Assembly (NCBI GenBank): GCA_959603585.1
Contig: CAUGYD010000007.1
Location: 44,949 to 108,948 of the forward strand
Direction: 5' to 3'
Source of the DNA: Scatosoma sp900555925
Lineage (GTDB): Bacteria > Bacillota > Clostridia > Christensenellales > Borkfalkiaceae
DNA length: 64,000 bases
Shown: positions 25,961-33,294 of the stretch, in pieces
Position numbering within the stretch: position 1 is the first letter of the stretch
How the letters are laid out: each line of letters starts with the position of its first letter
Position numbers and translations under genes: made by a program
The notes under the pieces: generated by a model
Seen by the model: the letters and a program-made list of their open reading frames with translations, nothing else
Told to the model about the DNA's origin: nothing
Databases searched by the model: none

Positions 25961-26454
25961 TCCACCCACACTTCCACGGTTTCCCCCTCGTCCCCCTGTA
26001 CCTCCACGAGTTTGCCCGTCACTCCGAGAGAGATGAGCGTAAGGATCTGTTTGAAATCGATGGATTTAATCCAATCGCTCTTTCCGCCGCCTATTTTGTT
26101 CATTAAGGCGTCGTTGCTCACTAAAATTTCGATGAGTTTTACAGGCAGATTGATATTTACTTTTTCTTTGCCCTCTCTGCCTCCGTTGACGCGGACGCGG
26201 AGAAGCATTTTATCGGTATCGGGCTTTCCCTCCGCCAATCTGGTGACGGGCCCCTGTCCGTCGTCCAAGAGTTCGTCCACGCTGATTCCGAAGGTTCGGG
26301 CCAAGGTTTTCAATAAGGTAATATCGGGGTAGGAAACGTCGTTTTCCCATTTGGAAACCGCCTGCGGCGTGACGGAACAGATTTCGGCCAGCGCCTCCTG
26401 CGTGATTCCCTTCGCCTTGCGGCAAGCTGCAATGTTTTGTCCGATCGTCTTCAT
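25957..26454 (-). CDS. XRE-family regulator with a YvlB-like C-terminal domain
   Basis: A 165-aa protein. Residues 1-60 are a Cro/CI helix-turn-helix (IGQNIAACRKAKGITQEALA, then TPQAVSKWENDVSYPD). Residues about 85-165 read KVNINLPVKLIEILVS and IDFKQILTLISLGVTGKLVE, ending in DEGETVEVWVE, the pattern of the SHOCT-like N-terminal domain of YvlB/LiaX-type proteins, linked elsewhere to envelope stress. The ATG at 26454 has an AAGGAG site; the frame is open upstream but unsupported. A TATAAT lies at 26488-26493 without a clear -35. The next gene overlaps by four bases. Confidence 0.8.
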   Translation of the reverse strand: MKTIGQNIAACRKAKGITQEALAEICSVTPQAVSKWENDVSYPDITLLKTLARTFGISVDELLDDGQGPVTRLAEGKPDTDKMLLRVRVNGGREGKEKVNINLPVKLIEILVSNDALMNKIGGGKSDWIKSIDFKQILTLISLGVTGKLVEVQGDEGETVEVWVE

Positions 26455-26638
26455 AAAAAATCTCCTTTTTCTTTTCGTTGAATCTATTATACCGCGCCGC
26501 CGCGCAAAAAACCAGCGACCGAAAGTTGATTTTCCCCCTTTTTTCTCCACCGTCGGTTGAAAGGCAAATCAACCCGCGGTTGTTTTCGGGCGTATTTCCC
26601 CGATTTTCCCGAAAATTTTTCTTCGGAAACGGCAATCG

Positions 26639-27370
26639 TCAAAATCCCGAATCGGAAAACACCTTTCCGATTTTTTCCGCGATGACGAGTTCGGCGTTCC
26701 CGTCCGCCGGCGTCGAAGTGCGGTTGATTACGACGAGATGGCGACCGTGAAAATATTGCAGCAGTCCCGCGGCGGGATAGACGACCAGAGAAGTTCCTCC
26801 GACAATGAGCGTATCCGCTCCCGCGACCGCCCTCACGGCTCCCGTAACAACGCGGTCGTCGAGCATTTCCCCATACAGCACCACGTCCGGCTTGACGATT
26901 CCGCCGCAGGAACAGCGCGGTACTCCGTCGGATGCGATGATCTCCGCCAAGGAATACGATTTTTTACATTTCGTACAAAAATTGCGCCAAACGCTGCCGT
27001 GAAGCTCGAATACAGCCTTACTGCCCGCCTTCTGATGCAGTCCGTCGATATTCTGCGTAACCACCGCTTTAAGTTTTCCCGCCCTTTCCAGCCTCGCCAA
27101 AGCGAGATGACAGGCGTTCGGTTCCGCATTCGGAAAAAGCATTTTCTTCTTATAAAACCGATAAAATTCCGCCGTATTTTCCATAAAAAATTCATGGGAA
27201 ATAATCGTTTCGGGCGGATAATCGTACTCTTCACGGTACAGGCCGTCCTGCGAACGAAAATCGGGAATCCCGCTCTCCGTGCTCACTCCCGCGCCGCCGA
27301 AAAAGACGATGTTTTCGCTCGCCCCGATAATCTTCTTTAATCTCGCAATCTTCTCCTCATATTCCTGCAT
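26639..27370 (-). CDS. NAD-dependent protein deacylase (sirtuin)
   Basis: A 243-aa Sir2-family enzyme that removes acyl groups from lysines using NAD+. The NAD site is GAGVSTESGIPDFRS at 26-40; TQNIDGLH lies at 105-112; the catalytic base is His124 in HGS; zinc ligands are Cys132, Cys135, Cys153 and Cys155, the last two being unusually close (CSC). The ATG at 27370 has a strong AGGAGGAAGGCGG site, so the 94-codon upstream extension of the frame is rejected. It is separated from the DUF1858 gene by a terminator and thus probably has its own promoter. Confidence 0.93.
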   Translation of the reverse strand: MQEYEEKIARLKKIIGASENIVFFGGAGVSTESGIPDFRSQDGLYREEYDYPPETIISHEFFMENTAEFYRFYKKKMLFPNAEPNACHLALARLERAGKLKAVVTQNIDGLHQKAGSKAVFELHGSVWRNFCTKCKKSYSLAEIIASDGVPRCSCGGIVKPDVVLYGEMLDDRVVTGAVRAVAGADTLIVGGTSLVVYPAAGLLQYFHGRHLVVINRTSTPADGNAELVIAEKIGKVFSDSGF

Positions 27371-27440
27371 ACCGCCTTCCTCCTTTTTCTCACCGCGCCG
27401 AACGCCCGCCGCCTCTGCGCGCAAATTCCCGACTTTCGCA

Positions 27441-27477
27441 AAGAAACGGCGCGGAACAAAGTCCGCGCCGTCTTTTT
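27441..27477. terminator. Terminator after the DUF1858 gene
   Basis: ACGGCGCGGA (27446-27455) pairs perfectly with TCCGCGCCGT (27462-27471) over a six-base loop. T-rich sequence follows on both strands. Confidence 0.75.
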
Positions 27478-27479
27478 CG

Positions 27480-27680
27480 TCAGTCTTCCAAACCTTCGTT
27501 GAGTTTGGCGAGCAATTTATCGAGGTCCTCGCCGTGAACGGCAACGGCCTCCGCGACCGTCTCGCCGTGCGCCATCGCACAGCCGAAGCAGTGCATGCCC
27601 GCTTCCATGAGAATGTCGGGCGCATTGGGATTGAGTTGCAAACATTCGGCAATCAAAGTATCCGCCGTAATTTTAGCCAT
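27480..27680 (-). CDS. DUF1858-domain small protein
   Basis: A 66-aa protein of the DUF1858 type. MAKITADTLIAECLQLNPNA is followed by APDILMEAGMHCFGCAMAHG, where the CxxC after His is the conserved feature (HCFGC). The C-terminal helix is AEAVAVHGEDLDKLLAKLNE. Such domains occur alone or next to redox and hybrid-cluster proteins; a role in redox or metal handling is inferred, not shown. A weak promoter (TTGTAA at 27738-27743, TAAAAT at 27715-27720, 17-bp spacer) and an AAGGAGAT site precede it. Confidence 0.85.
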   Translation of the reverse strand: MAKITADTLIAECLQLNPNAPDILMEAGMHCFGCAMAHGETVAEAVAVHGEDLDKLLAKLNEGLED

Positions 27681-27813
27681 AAGGGTATCTCCTTTGTTTT
27701 TCTTTTTTTATTATTTTAACACATTTTCGGAGAAATTACAAGGCGAGAAGCCCTTGTTTTTCAAAAATTTTTGCGAAAACTCCCCCGATGAAAAACTAAA
27801 CCGAAGTTATCTT

Positions 27814-27830
27814 TTGTAACATTTTCACAA
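27814..27830. promoter_or_regulatory. Candidate Rex-like operator
   Basis: TTGTAACATTTTCACAA is an imperfect 17-bp inverted repeat whose right half matches the TTTCACAA half-site of Rex operators. The first twelve bases recur at 27927-27938, just past the predicted start of the hydrogenase mRNA. Rex control of hydrogenase genes is established in other clostridia; here it is an inference. Confidence 0.35.
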
Positions 27831-27876
27831 AAATCGATGTAATAAAGAAACAATCGGCAATCGTTTTTACTTTTAT

Positions 27877-27906
27877 TTGACTTACGTTATATATTCATGA
27901 TAAAAT
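27877..27906 (+). promoter_or_regulatory. Promoter of the flavoprotein-hydrogenase operon
   Basis: TTGACT (27877-27882) and TAAAAT (27901-27906) with an 18-bp spacer, about 83 bp upstream of the first ATG. Confidence 0.65.
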
Positions 27907-27988
27907 TATTAATGGTTTCATTAAAATTGTAACATTTTGAAAAAACAATTTTGAGAAAAATTTTCAACTGCTGAAAACGGGAGGAATT

Positions 27989-29821
27989 ATGAGCAGACTG
28001 AGTATCATTACGCAGAACCGGGCGCAAGCCACCGTGGAGGAGCTGTATAAGGACGTCGAAAGGCGTATCAGTGCCAGCCCTTCGGGACTTTGCCCCGTGG
28101 ATATGGCGTCGTCCTTTTTGAAGATGTGCCATGCCCAATCCTGCGGCAAATGCGTTCCCTGCCGAATCGGGCTGGGACAGCTGGAAAAACTTTTGGACGA
28201 CGTTCTGGACGGGAACGCCACCCTCGACACCGTGGGCCTGATCGAAAAGACGGCCGAAAGCATCTATTTTTCGGCGGACTGTGCCATCGGTTACGAAGCG
28301 GCGAACATGGTTCTCAAAGGAATCCGCGGATTCCGCGACGACTTCATCGAACACATCGAACACGGGCGCTGCAAATGCGCGCTCAATCAGCCGGTTCCCT
28401 GCGTGGCGCAGTGTCCCGCGGGCGTGGACATTCCCGGCTACATCTCGCTGGTGGAAGCGGGGAGAAACGCGGACGCCGTCAGGCTCATCCGCAAGGACAA
28501 CCCCCTTCCCGCCGTGTGCGGACTCATCTGCGAACACCCCTGCGAAGTGCGCTGCCGCCGCAGTATGATGGACGCCTCCATCAATATTCGCGGTCTTAAA
28601 CGCTTCGCGGTAGAACATGCGGGCGATGTGCCCGTACCCGCTCCCCTGCCCCCCACGGGCAAAAAGGTCGCCGTCATCGGCGGCGGGCCCGGCGGAATCT
28701 CCGCGGCGTACTATCTCGCGCTCATGGGCCATGCGGTCACGATTTTTGAATCCAAGAAGAAATTGGGCGGCATGCTCCGTTACGGGATTCCCAGCTACCG
28801 CCTGCCCCGCGAAATCCTCGATAAGGAAATCGCAGAATTGATGTCCGTAGGCATTACGGTCAAGACGGAGACCCACGTCGGAGAAAATCCCAGCATCATC
28901 GATCTTAAAAAGGACTTCGATGCGGTATACATAGCTATCGGTGCGCAGACGGATAAAAAAATCGGCATCGAAGGCGAGGACGCGAAGGGCGTCGTATCCG
29001 CGGTGGAAATGCTCCGCGGAATCGGCGACGACGAAATGCCCGACTTCAAGGGGAAAGACATCATCGTCATCGGCGGCGGAAACGTCGCCATGGACGTGGC
29101 CCGCTCCTCCATACGGCTCGGCGCAAAGCGCGTGAGAATCGTATACAGGCGCCGTCAGGTGGACATGACCGCCATGCGCGAAGAGGTGGAAGGTGCCATT
29201 CAGGAGGGCTGCGAAGTTCTCGAACTGCAATCCCCGCTCCGCATAGAAAAGGACAAGGACGGCAAGGCCGCAGCGCTCTGGGTAAAGCCCCAGATCATCG
29301 GCCCCTACGACCGCGGCAGGCCCAAGCCCTGCAACTCCGAAAAGCCGGAAGAGCGGCTGGCCTGCGATTTGGTGCTGGTGGCGATCGGACAGGGTATCGA
29401 ATCGCGCAGCTTTGAAAAGTACGGAATCCCCGTCAAGCGCGGCGTAATCGACGCTCTGAATTGGAGCGGTATCAAGGATATTCCCGGCGTATTCGCGGGC
29501 GGAGACTGCGTCACGGGCCCCGCGACCGTCATTCGCGCGATTGCGGCGGGAAAGGTCGCGGCGGCGAACATCGACGAATATCTCGGTTTCCGTCACGAGC
29601 TCAACGTAGACGTACAGATTCCTCCCATTCGTCTGGACGACCGCTGCTCCTGCGGCCGCGTGAACATGAAAGAGCGCAACGCTTCCGAGAGAAAGAAGGA
29701 CTTCAAGCTCATGGAATGCGGCATGACCGAAGAAGAAGCTCTGCAAGAATCGAGACGGTGTTTAAGATGCGACCACTTCGGTTACGGTATCTTCAAAGGA
29801 GGCAGAGTCGAAAAATGGTAA
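27989..29821 (+). CDS. NuoF-like iron-sulfur / GltD-like flavoprotein, hydrogenase partner
   Basis: A 610-aa fusion. Residues about 20-125 match the 4Fe-4S end of NuoF/HydB (Cys52, Cys55, Cys58 in SCGKCVPC, plus Cys98). Residues 130-590 match the small subunit of glutamate synthase and NfnB: Cys-rich N-terminal clusters (CVAQCPAGVDIPGY, CGLICEHPCEVRCRR), an FAD site GGGPGG at 231-236 and a nucleotide-binding GGGNVAMDVA at 362-371. A CLRC pair lies near the C-terminus. Its stop overlaps the hydrogenase ATG by seven bases. It probably passes electrons between NAD(P)H and the hydrogenase. Cofactor choice cannot be read with certainty. Confidence 0.88.
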   Translation: MSRLSIITQNRAQATVEELYKDVERRISASPSGLCPVDMASSFLKMCHAQSCGKCVPCRIGLGQLEKLLDDVLDGNATLDTVGLIEKTAESIYFSADCAIGYEAANMVLKGIRGFRDDFIEHIEHGRCKCALNQPVPCVAQCPAGVDIPGYISLVEAGRNADAVRLIRKDNPLPAVCGLICEHPCEVRCRRSMMDASINIRGLKRFAVEHAGDVPVPAPLPPTGKKVAVIGGGPGGISAAYYLALMGHAVTIFESKKKLGGMLRYGIPSYRLPREILDKEIAELMSVGITVKTETHVGENPSIIDLKKDFDAVYIAIGAQTDKKIGIEGEDAKGVVSAVEMLRGIGDDEMPDFKGKDIIVIGGGNVAMDVARSSIRLGAKRVRIVYRRRQVDMTAMREEVEGAIQEGCEVLELQSPLRIEKDKDGKAAALWVKPQIIGPYDRGRPKPCNSEKPEERLACDLVLVAIGQGIESRSFEKYGIPVKRGVIDALNWSGIKDIPGVFAGGDCVTGPATVIRAIAAGKVAAANIDEYLGFRHELNVDVQIPPIRLDDRCSCGRVNMKERNASERKKDFKLMECGMTEEEALQESRRCLRCDHFGYGIFKGGRVEKW

Positions 29822-31554
29822 CCTTAAAAATCAACAACGTGCCCGTCACCGTAGAGGAAGGAACGACGATTCTCAACGCCGCGGCAAAAGCGGGCGTATC
29901 CATTCCCACTCTCTGCTTTCTCAAAGATCTCAACGAAATCGGCGCCTGCCGCGTGTGCGTGGTGGAAATCAAAGGCAAAGAAAAGCTCGTCACCGCGTGC
30001 AATAACGTCGTCAAGGAAGGCATGGAAATTCTGACGAACAGTCCCAAGGTTCGCAACACCCGCAAAATCAATGTGGAGCTGATTTTATCCCAGCACGACG
30101 CGCACTGCGCCACCTGCGTCAGGAGCCGCAACTGCTCTTTGCAGAACCTTGCAAACGATCTCGATATCATCGACCAGCGCTTTCAGAAGGATTTCGTCAA
30201 GGCGGCATGGCCGAAAAATTTCCCCTTAATCCGCGACGCGAACAAGTGTATCAAATGTATGCGCTGCGTACAGGTATGCGATAAAATTCAAGACATGCAC
30301 GTCTGGGATGTGACCAATACGGGCTCGCGCACGACGGTAGACGTATCCAAAGGACGCATGATCAAAGAGACGGACTGCACGCTCTGCGGACAGTGCATCA
30401 CCCACTGCCCGACGGGAGCGCTCCGAGAGAGAGACGATACCGATAAAGTTCTCGACGCTTTGGCAGATCCCGAAAAAATCACGGTCGTTCAAATCGCGCC
30501 GGCCGTGCGAGCGGCTTGGGGCGAGGCCTTCGGGCTTTCGAGAGAATTTGCGACGACCAAGCGCCTCGTTTCGGCGCTCCGCCGCATGGGAGTAAATTAT
30601 ATTTTCGATACGAATTTCTCCGCAGACCTCACGATTATGGAAGAAGGCAGCGAATTTTTGAAGCGCCTTCCCGAAATCAAGCAGTCGGGACTGCCCATGT
30701 TCACTTCCTGCTGTCCCGGTTGGGTACGGTTCATAAAATCGCAATATCCTCAATATGTCTCGCGGCTCTCTACGGCAAAATCGCCGCAGCAGATGTTCGG
30801 AGCCATCGCAAAGAGCTACTATGCCGATATTTTGGGCGTAGACCCCGAAAAGATTTTCTGTATTTCCATAATGCCCTGTATCGCCAAAAAGCACGAATGT
30901 GCCCTCGACGTCATGAATGACGCGGGCGCGGGACAGGATGTCGACGTAGTGCTCACCACCCGCGAAATCGACCGCCTCATTCGCGCGGAACACATCATTC
31001 CGCAGGATCTCAAAGAGGAGGAATTCGACTCCCCTCTCGGCGTCGGCACGGGCGCGGCAGTCATCTTCGGAACGACGGGCGGCGTCATGGAAGCGGCGCT
31101 CCGCTCCGCGTATTATCTCGCGACGGGCAAAAATCCCGACCCCGACGCTTTCTATGCCGTCCGCGGCATGAAGGGCTGGAAGGAAGCAAAATTCGACGTC
31201 GCGGGAACGGAGATCAGCGTAGCCGTCGCCCATGGGCTCGGCAATACCCGCAGACTGATGGAAGCCATCGACCGCAAAGAAGTGCATTACGATTTCGTGG
31301 AAATCATGGCTTGCCCCGGCGGCTGTGCGGGCGGCGGCGGACAGCCCATTCACGAAGGCAAGGAATCCGCCGAGGAGCGCGGGGAGAATCTCAGGAAGCT
31401 GGACAAAGAAAATACGCTCCGTTTCTCGCATGAAAATCCCTCCGTCATCAAGTGTTATGAAAATTATCTGCAAAAGCCCCTTTCACATCGCGCACACGAA
31501 TTGCTGCATACCGATCATAAAGCGTGGCTGATGCCGAACGAGCCTCAGGAATAA
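29815..31554 (+). CDS. hydA: [FeFe]-hydrogenase, modular (group A type)
   Basis: A 579-aa catalytic hydrogenase. In order: a plant-type 2Fe-2S domain (TLCFLKDLNEIGACRVCVVE), a His-ligated cluster motif (HCATCVRSRNC), two 4Fe-4S sites (CIKCMRCVQVC and CTLCGQCITHCPTGA), then the H-cluster signatures TSCCPGW (Cys299/Cys300), MPC at 353-355 and ACPGGCAGGGGQP near 499. The C-terminal small-subunit-like part is present. The ATG at 29815 has an AAAGGAGG site 12 nt upstream and overlaps the partner gene, so the longer reading of the frame is rejected. It evolves or consumes H2 in the cytoplasm. A strong terminator follows. Confidence 0.95.
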   Translation: MVTLKINNVPVTVEEGTTILNAAAKAGVSIPTLCFLKDLNEIGACRVCVVEIKGKEKLVTACNNVVKEGMEILTNSPKVRNTRKINVELILSQHDAHCATCVRSRNCSLQNLANDLDIIDQRFQKDFVKAAWPKNFPLIRDANKCIKCMRCVQVCDKIQDMHVWDVTNTGSRTTVDVSKGRMIKETDCTLCGQCITHCPTGALRERDDTDKVLDALADPEKITVVQIAPAVRAAWGEAFGLSREFATTKRLVSALRRMGVNYIFDTNFSADLTIMEEGSEFLKRLPEIKQSGLPMFTSCCPGWVRFIKSQYPQYVSRLSTAKSPQQMFGAIAKSYYADILGVDPEKIFCISIMPCIAKKHECALDVMNDAGAGQDVDVVLTTREIDRLIRAEHIIPQDLKEEEFDSPLGVGTGAAVIFGTTGGVMEAALRSAYYLATGKNPDPDAFYAVRGMKGWKEAKFDVAGTEISVAVAHGLGNTRRLMEAIDRKEVHYDFVEIMACPGGCAGGGGQPIHEGKESAEERGENLRKLDKENTLRFSHENPSVIKCYENYLQKPLSHRAHELLHTDHKAWLMPNEPQE

Positions 31555-31558
31555 ACAA

Positions 31559-31596
31559 ACTTCCCCGCCGCTGAATAGCGGCGGGGAAGTTTTGTA
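31559..31596 (+). terminator. Terminator of the hydrogenase operon
   Basis: A 15-bp perfect stem (AACTTCCCCGCCGCT with AGCGGCGGGGAAGTT) with a TTTT run, directly after the hydA stop. Confidence 0.9.
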
Positions 31597-31600
31597 ATTG

Positions 31601-31656
31601 CCGACGGGAAGCCCCGCGTATGCGGGGACGCAGCGCGTCCGTATGCGGATGCCCGT
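31601..31656. repeat. Cloverleaf-like cluster of inverted repeats
   Basis: Three hairpins in a row (31612-31627 CCCCGC/GCGGGG; 31628-31638 ACGC/GCGT; 31639-31648 CCG/CGG) are enclosed by ACGGG (31604-31608) and CCCGT (31652-31656). The element lies between convergent genes, just past the hydA terminator. It is not a tRNA (no D, T or anticodon consensus) and may be a dispersed REP-type element. Confidence 0.5.
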
Positions 31657-31685
31657 ACATTTTGGAAAACGAGTCGTGCCGCAAA

Positions 31686-32351
31686 TTATTCAAAAACGAA
31701 ATCGATATCGATATTCCCGTTATTGCAATCCGCTTTCAGGAGCTTTGCCCCTTCCTTCTTTTCGGCTGGTAAATTGCAATCCCCCTTTTTGATTGTGCAG
31801 GAAATGGAAAAATCCTCCCAAGCGCCTATCACCGTCCCCGTAATGTTTCCGTTTTTCGCCTTTACGTCCAAGCCCTCGCCCACGGCTACTCTCTCAAATT
31901 TTACGTCCCCTCCGTTAGCGTCGAGAACTATATTTCCGGAAACGGATACCGCGGAAATTTTAATCGCTTCGTTCGTCGTCGTCACCGAAATATCGGACAA
32001 AAGCTCGTCAGGAACTTTCAGGCTGATTTTTCGGAATTCTTCCGAGGGCTTTGTGCCGATAAAGTCCGTCCACGCCTTATCGAGTACGAGCTTTATCGTC
32101 AATTCGTCATTTTCCGAAAGGGAAATATCATAATATTCCTTTTCGTTCTCATAATAGTCTATATAAACCGTGTCGTCCTCGGAAATACCGATTTCTATTT
32201 CCCTATCCGTCGCTTCGACGGTAATCGCCTGAACGTTTTCACTCGTCGAGTAGCTTTTCGCGGTGAAATCTCCTCCGTCCGAACAGCTCCCGAACGTGAA
32301 AACGAACGTAAAACCTGCAAGCACTGATACAACTCCCGTTAACTTTTTCAT
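31686..32351 (-). CDS. DUF4097-type lipoprotein
   Basis: A 221-aa lipoprotein. The signal MKKLTGVVSVLAGFTFVFTF ends in GSC (lipobox). The mature part is a repetitive beta structure with blocks such as ISVTTTNEAIKISAVSVSGN and DANGGDVKFERVAVG followed by GLDVKAKNGNITGTVIGAW, the rhythm of DUF4097 parallel beta-helix proteins. Function of the family is not settled; members often sit with envelope-stress regulators. A divergent MerR-type regulator and an unusual 19-bp-spacer promoter lie directly upstream. A second, related lipoprotein is encoded at 62057-62752. Confidence 0.75.
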   Translation of the reverse strand: MKKLTGVVSVLAGFTFVFTFGSCSDGGDFTAKSYSTSENVQAITVEATDREIEIGISEDDTVYIDYYENEKEYYDISLSENDELTIKLVLDKAWTDFIGTKPSEEFRKISLKVPDELLSDISVTTTNEAIKISAVSVSGNIVLDANGGDVKFERVAVGEGLDVKAKNGNITGTVIGAWEDFSISCTIKKGDCNLPAEKKEGAKLLKADCNNGNIDIDFVFE

Positions 32352-32376
32352 AAAAAACCTCCCGATAATTATATTC

Positions 32377-32406
32377 TTGACTTTTTGTCTCTTTTCATGC
32401 TATAAT
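32377..32406 (+). promoter_or_regulatory. Promoter of the MerR-type regulator
   Basis: TTGACT (32377-32382), 18-bp spacer, TATAAT (32401-32406). The palindrome at 32418-32432 lies just downstream, in the region that would be transcribed first. Confidence 0.75.
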
Positions 32407-32407
32407 C

Positions 32408-32438
32408 AGTATAAACCTTTGTGTAACACAAATGTCAA
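32408..32438 (-). promoter_or_regulatory. MerR-type promoter of the DUF4097 gene with operator in a 19-bp spacer
   Basis: On the minus strand TTGACA (32433-32438) and TATACT (32408-32413) are 19 bp apart instead of 17. The spacer holds a perfect palindrome (TTTGTGT-N-ACACAAA, 32418-32432). An over-long spacer with a dyad inside is the hallmark of MerR-activated promoters. Confidence 0.8.
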
Positions 32439-32457
32439 GAAAAAAATCGGGGGTATT

Positions 32458-33294
32458 ATGGAAAAATTTTTTTCGATCAGCGAAACGGCGAAAATTGTCG
32501 GAACGACGTCCGAGACTTTGCGCCATTATGACCGAATAGATCTGGTAAAACCGCATAAAATCGATAAATGGACGGGGTATCGATACTATTCGGAGGACGA
32601 AATTGTACGGCTCAATCTCGTAAAGACCTTGCGGTGTATGGATTTGCCGCTCGATGAAATCAAGAAAATCCTGAAATCGGACGATTTCAAGGAGATTGTA
32701 GAATTTTTAGAGAAGGCGGAACAAAGCGCAAACGAAAAAATTGAAGAGCTCATTCAGGCGAAAACAAAAATCCGACGGGCAAAGCTATTTTACGAAAGTA
32801 AGCAGACTTCCGTAACGTCTGAAAAGGAGGCGTATACAAGAATTTTTCCGCAGAGAGTCATTTTGCTTTCCCAAACTCTGACGACGCCGACCGTCGGAAA
32901 TTTATGGAATTATCTGCGGCATTTCTACGCGCAAATCGGAGAAGCCAAACGGGAGGAATTTGCCTTTGAAGATTTAGCGGGCATCTATCAAACGGAGGGC
33001 GACTCCCGATTATTTGCGGTATGCACGAGGTATTCTCAAACCGAGGGGCTGAAAATTCTCCCCGCGGGAAAATATCTCTGCGCCGACTGCACAGAGGAAA
33101 CGCGGAAGGAGGTTTCGGAAAAATTACTCAGACGGGCAAAAAACGAATACGGCACAGCTCCGGAGTTTTCCCTCTGTCTGGTCGTGCTTTCGGGAATGTT
33201 ACAATGGAATTACCAAATTCAGGTTTTTATAGAACCCTGCCCCCCTGTAACGGCCGTACTGCGGCAGAATTATTATCGATACTCCCCCTCATAA
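32458..33294 (+). CDS. MerR-family regulator with GyrI-like effector domain
   Basis: A 278-aa activator. The N-terminal winged helix reads FSISETAKIVGTTSETLRHY and the wing IDLVKPHKIDKWTGYRYYSE; a coiled coil (about 85-115) follows; residues about 125-275 look like the GyrI/BmrR ligand-binding fold. The ATG at 32458 was chosen because the frame upstream belongs to the shadow of the DUF4097 gene and the promoter lies inside it. It is divergent from the DUF4097 lipoprotein gene and almost certainly controls it through the shared operator. Its last 22 bp overlap the convergent acetyltransferase gene. Confidence 0.88.
   Translation: MEKFFSISETAKIVGTTSETLRHYDRIDLVKPHKIDKWTGYRYYSEDEIVRLNLVKTLRCMDLPLDEIKKILKSDDFKEIVEFLEKAEQSANEKIEELIQAKTKIRRAKLFYESKQTSVTSEKEAYTRIFPQRVILLSQTLTTPTVGNLWNYLRHFYAQIGEAKREEFAFEDLAGIYQTEGDSRLFAVCTRYSQTEGLKILPAGKYLCADCTEETRKEVSEKLLRRAKNEYGTAPEFSLCLVVLSGMLQWNYQIQVFIEPCPPVTAVLRQNYYRYSPS

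Larger units (their letters stand above)
27681..27988. promoter_or_regulatory. Divergent regulatory region upstream of the hydrogenase genes
   Basis: About 308 bp, AT-rich. It holds the minus promoter of the DUF1858 gene, a plus promoter (27877-27906) and two copies of TTGTAACATTTT at 27814 and 27927 that may be operators. The plus mRNA would start near 27913, giving a 5' leader of about 75 nt with a CGGGAGGAA ribosome site. Confidence 0.55.

Noticed and set aside
27887..29746. A 619-codon minus-strand frame opposite the flavoprotein gene
   Set aside because: It is fully antisense to a protein with clear Fe-S, FAD and NAD(P) motifs, has a composition driven by the GC-rich codon positions of that gene, and matches no family pattern.
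30226..31473. A 415-codon minus-strand frame inside hydA
   Set aside because: Antisense shadow of the hydrogenase, which has all H-cluster motifs in the plus frame.
31601..31656. The cloverleaf-like repeat as a tRNA
   Set aside because: It has no 7-bp acceptor stem, T-loop TTC or anticodon arm; the resemblance is only in overall shape.
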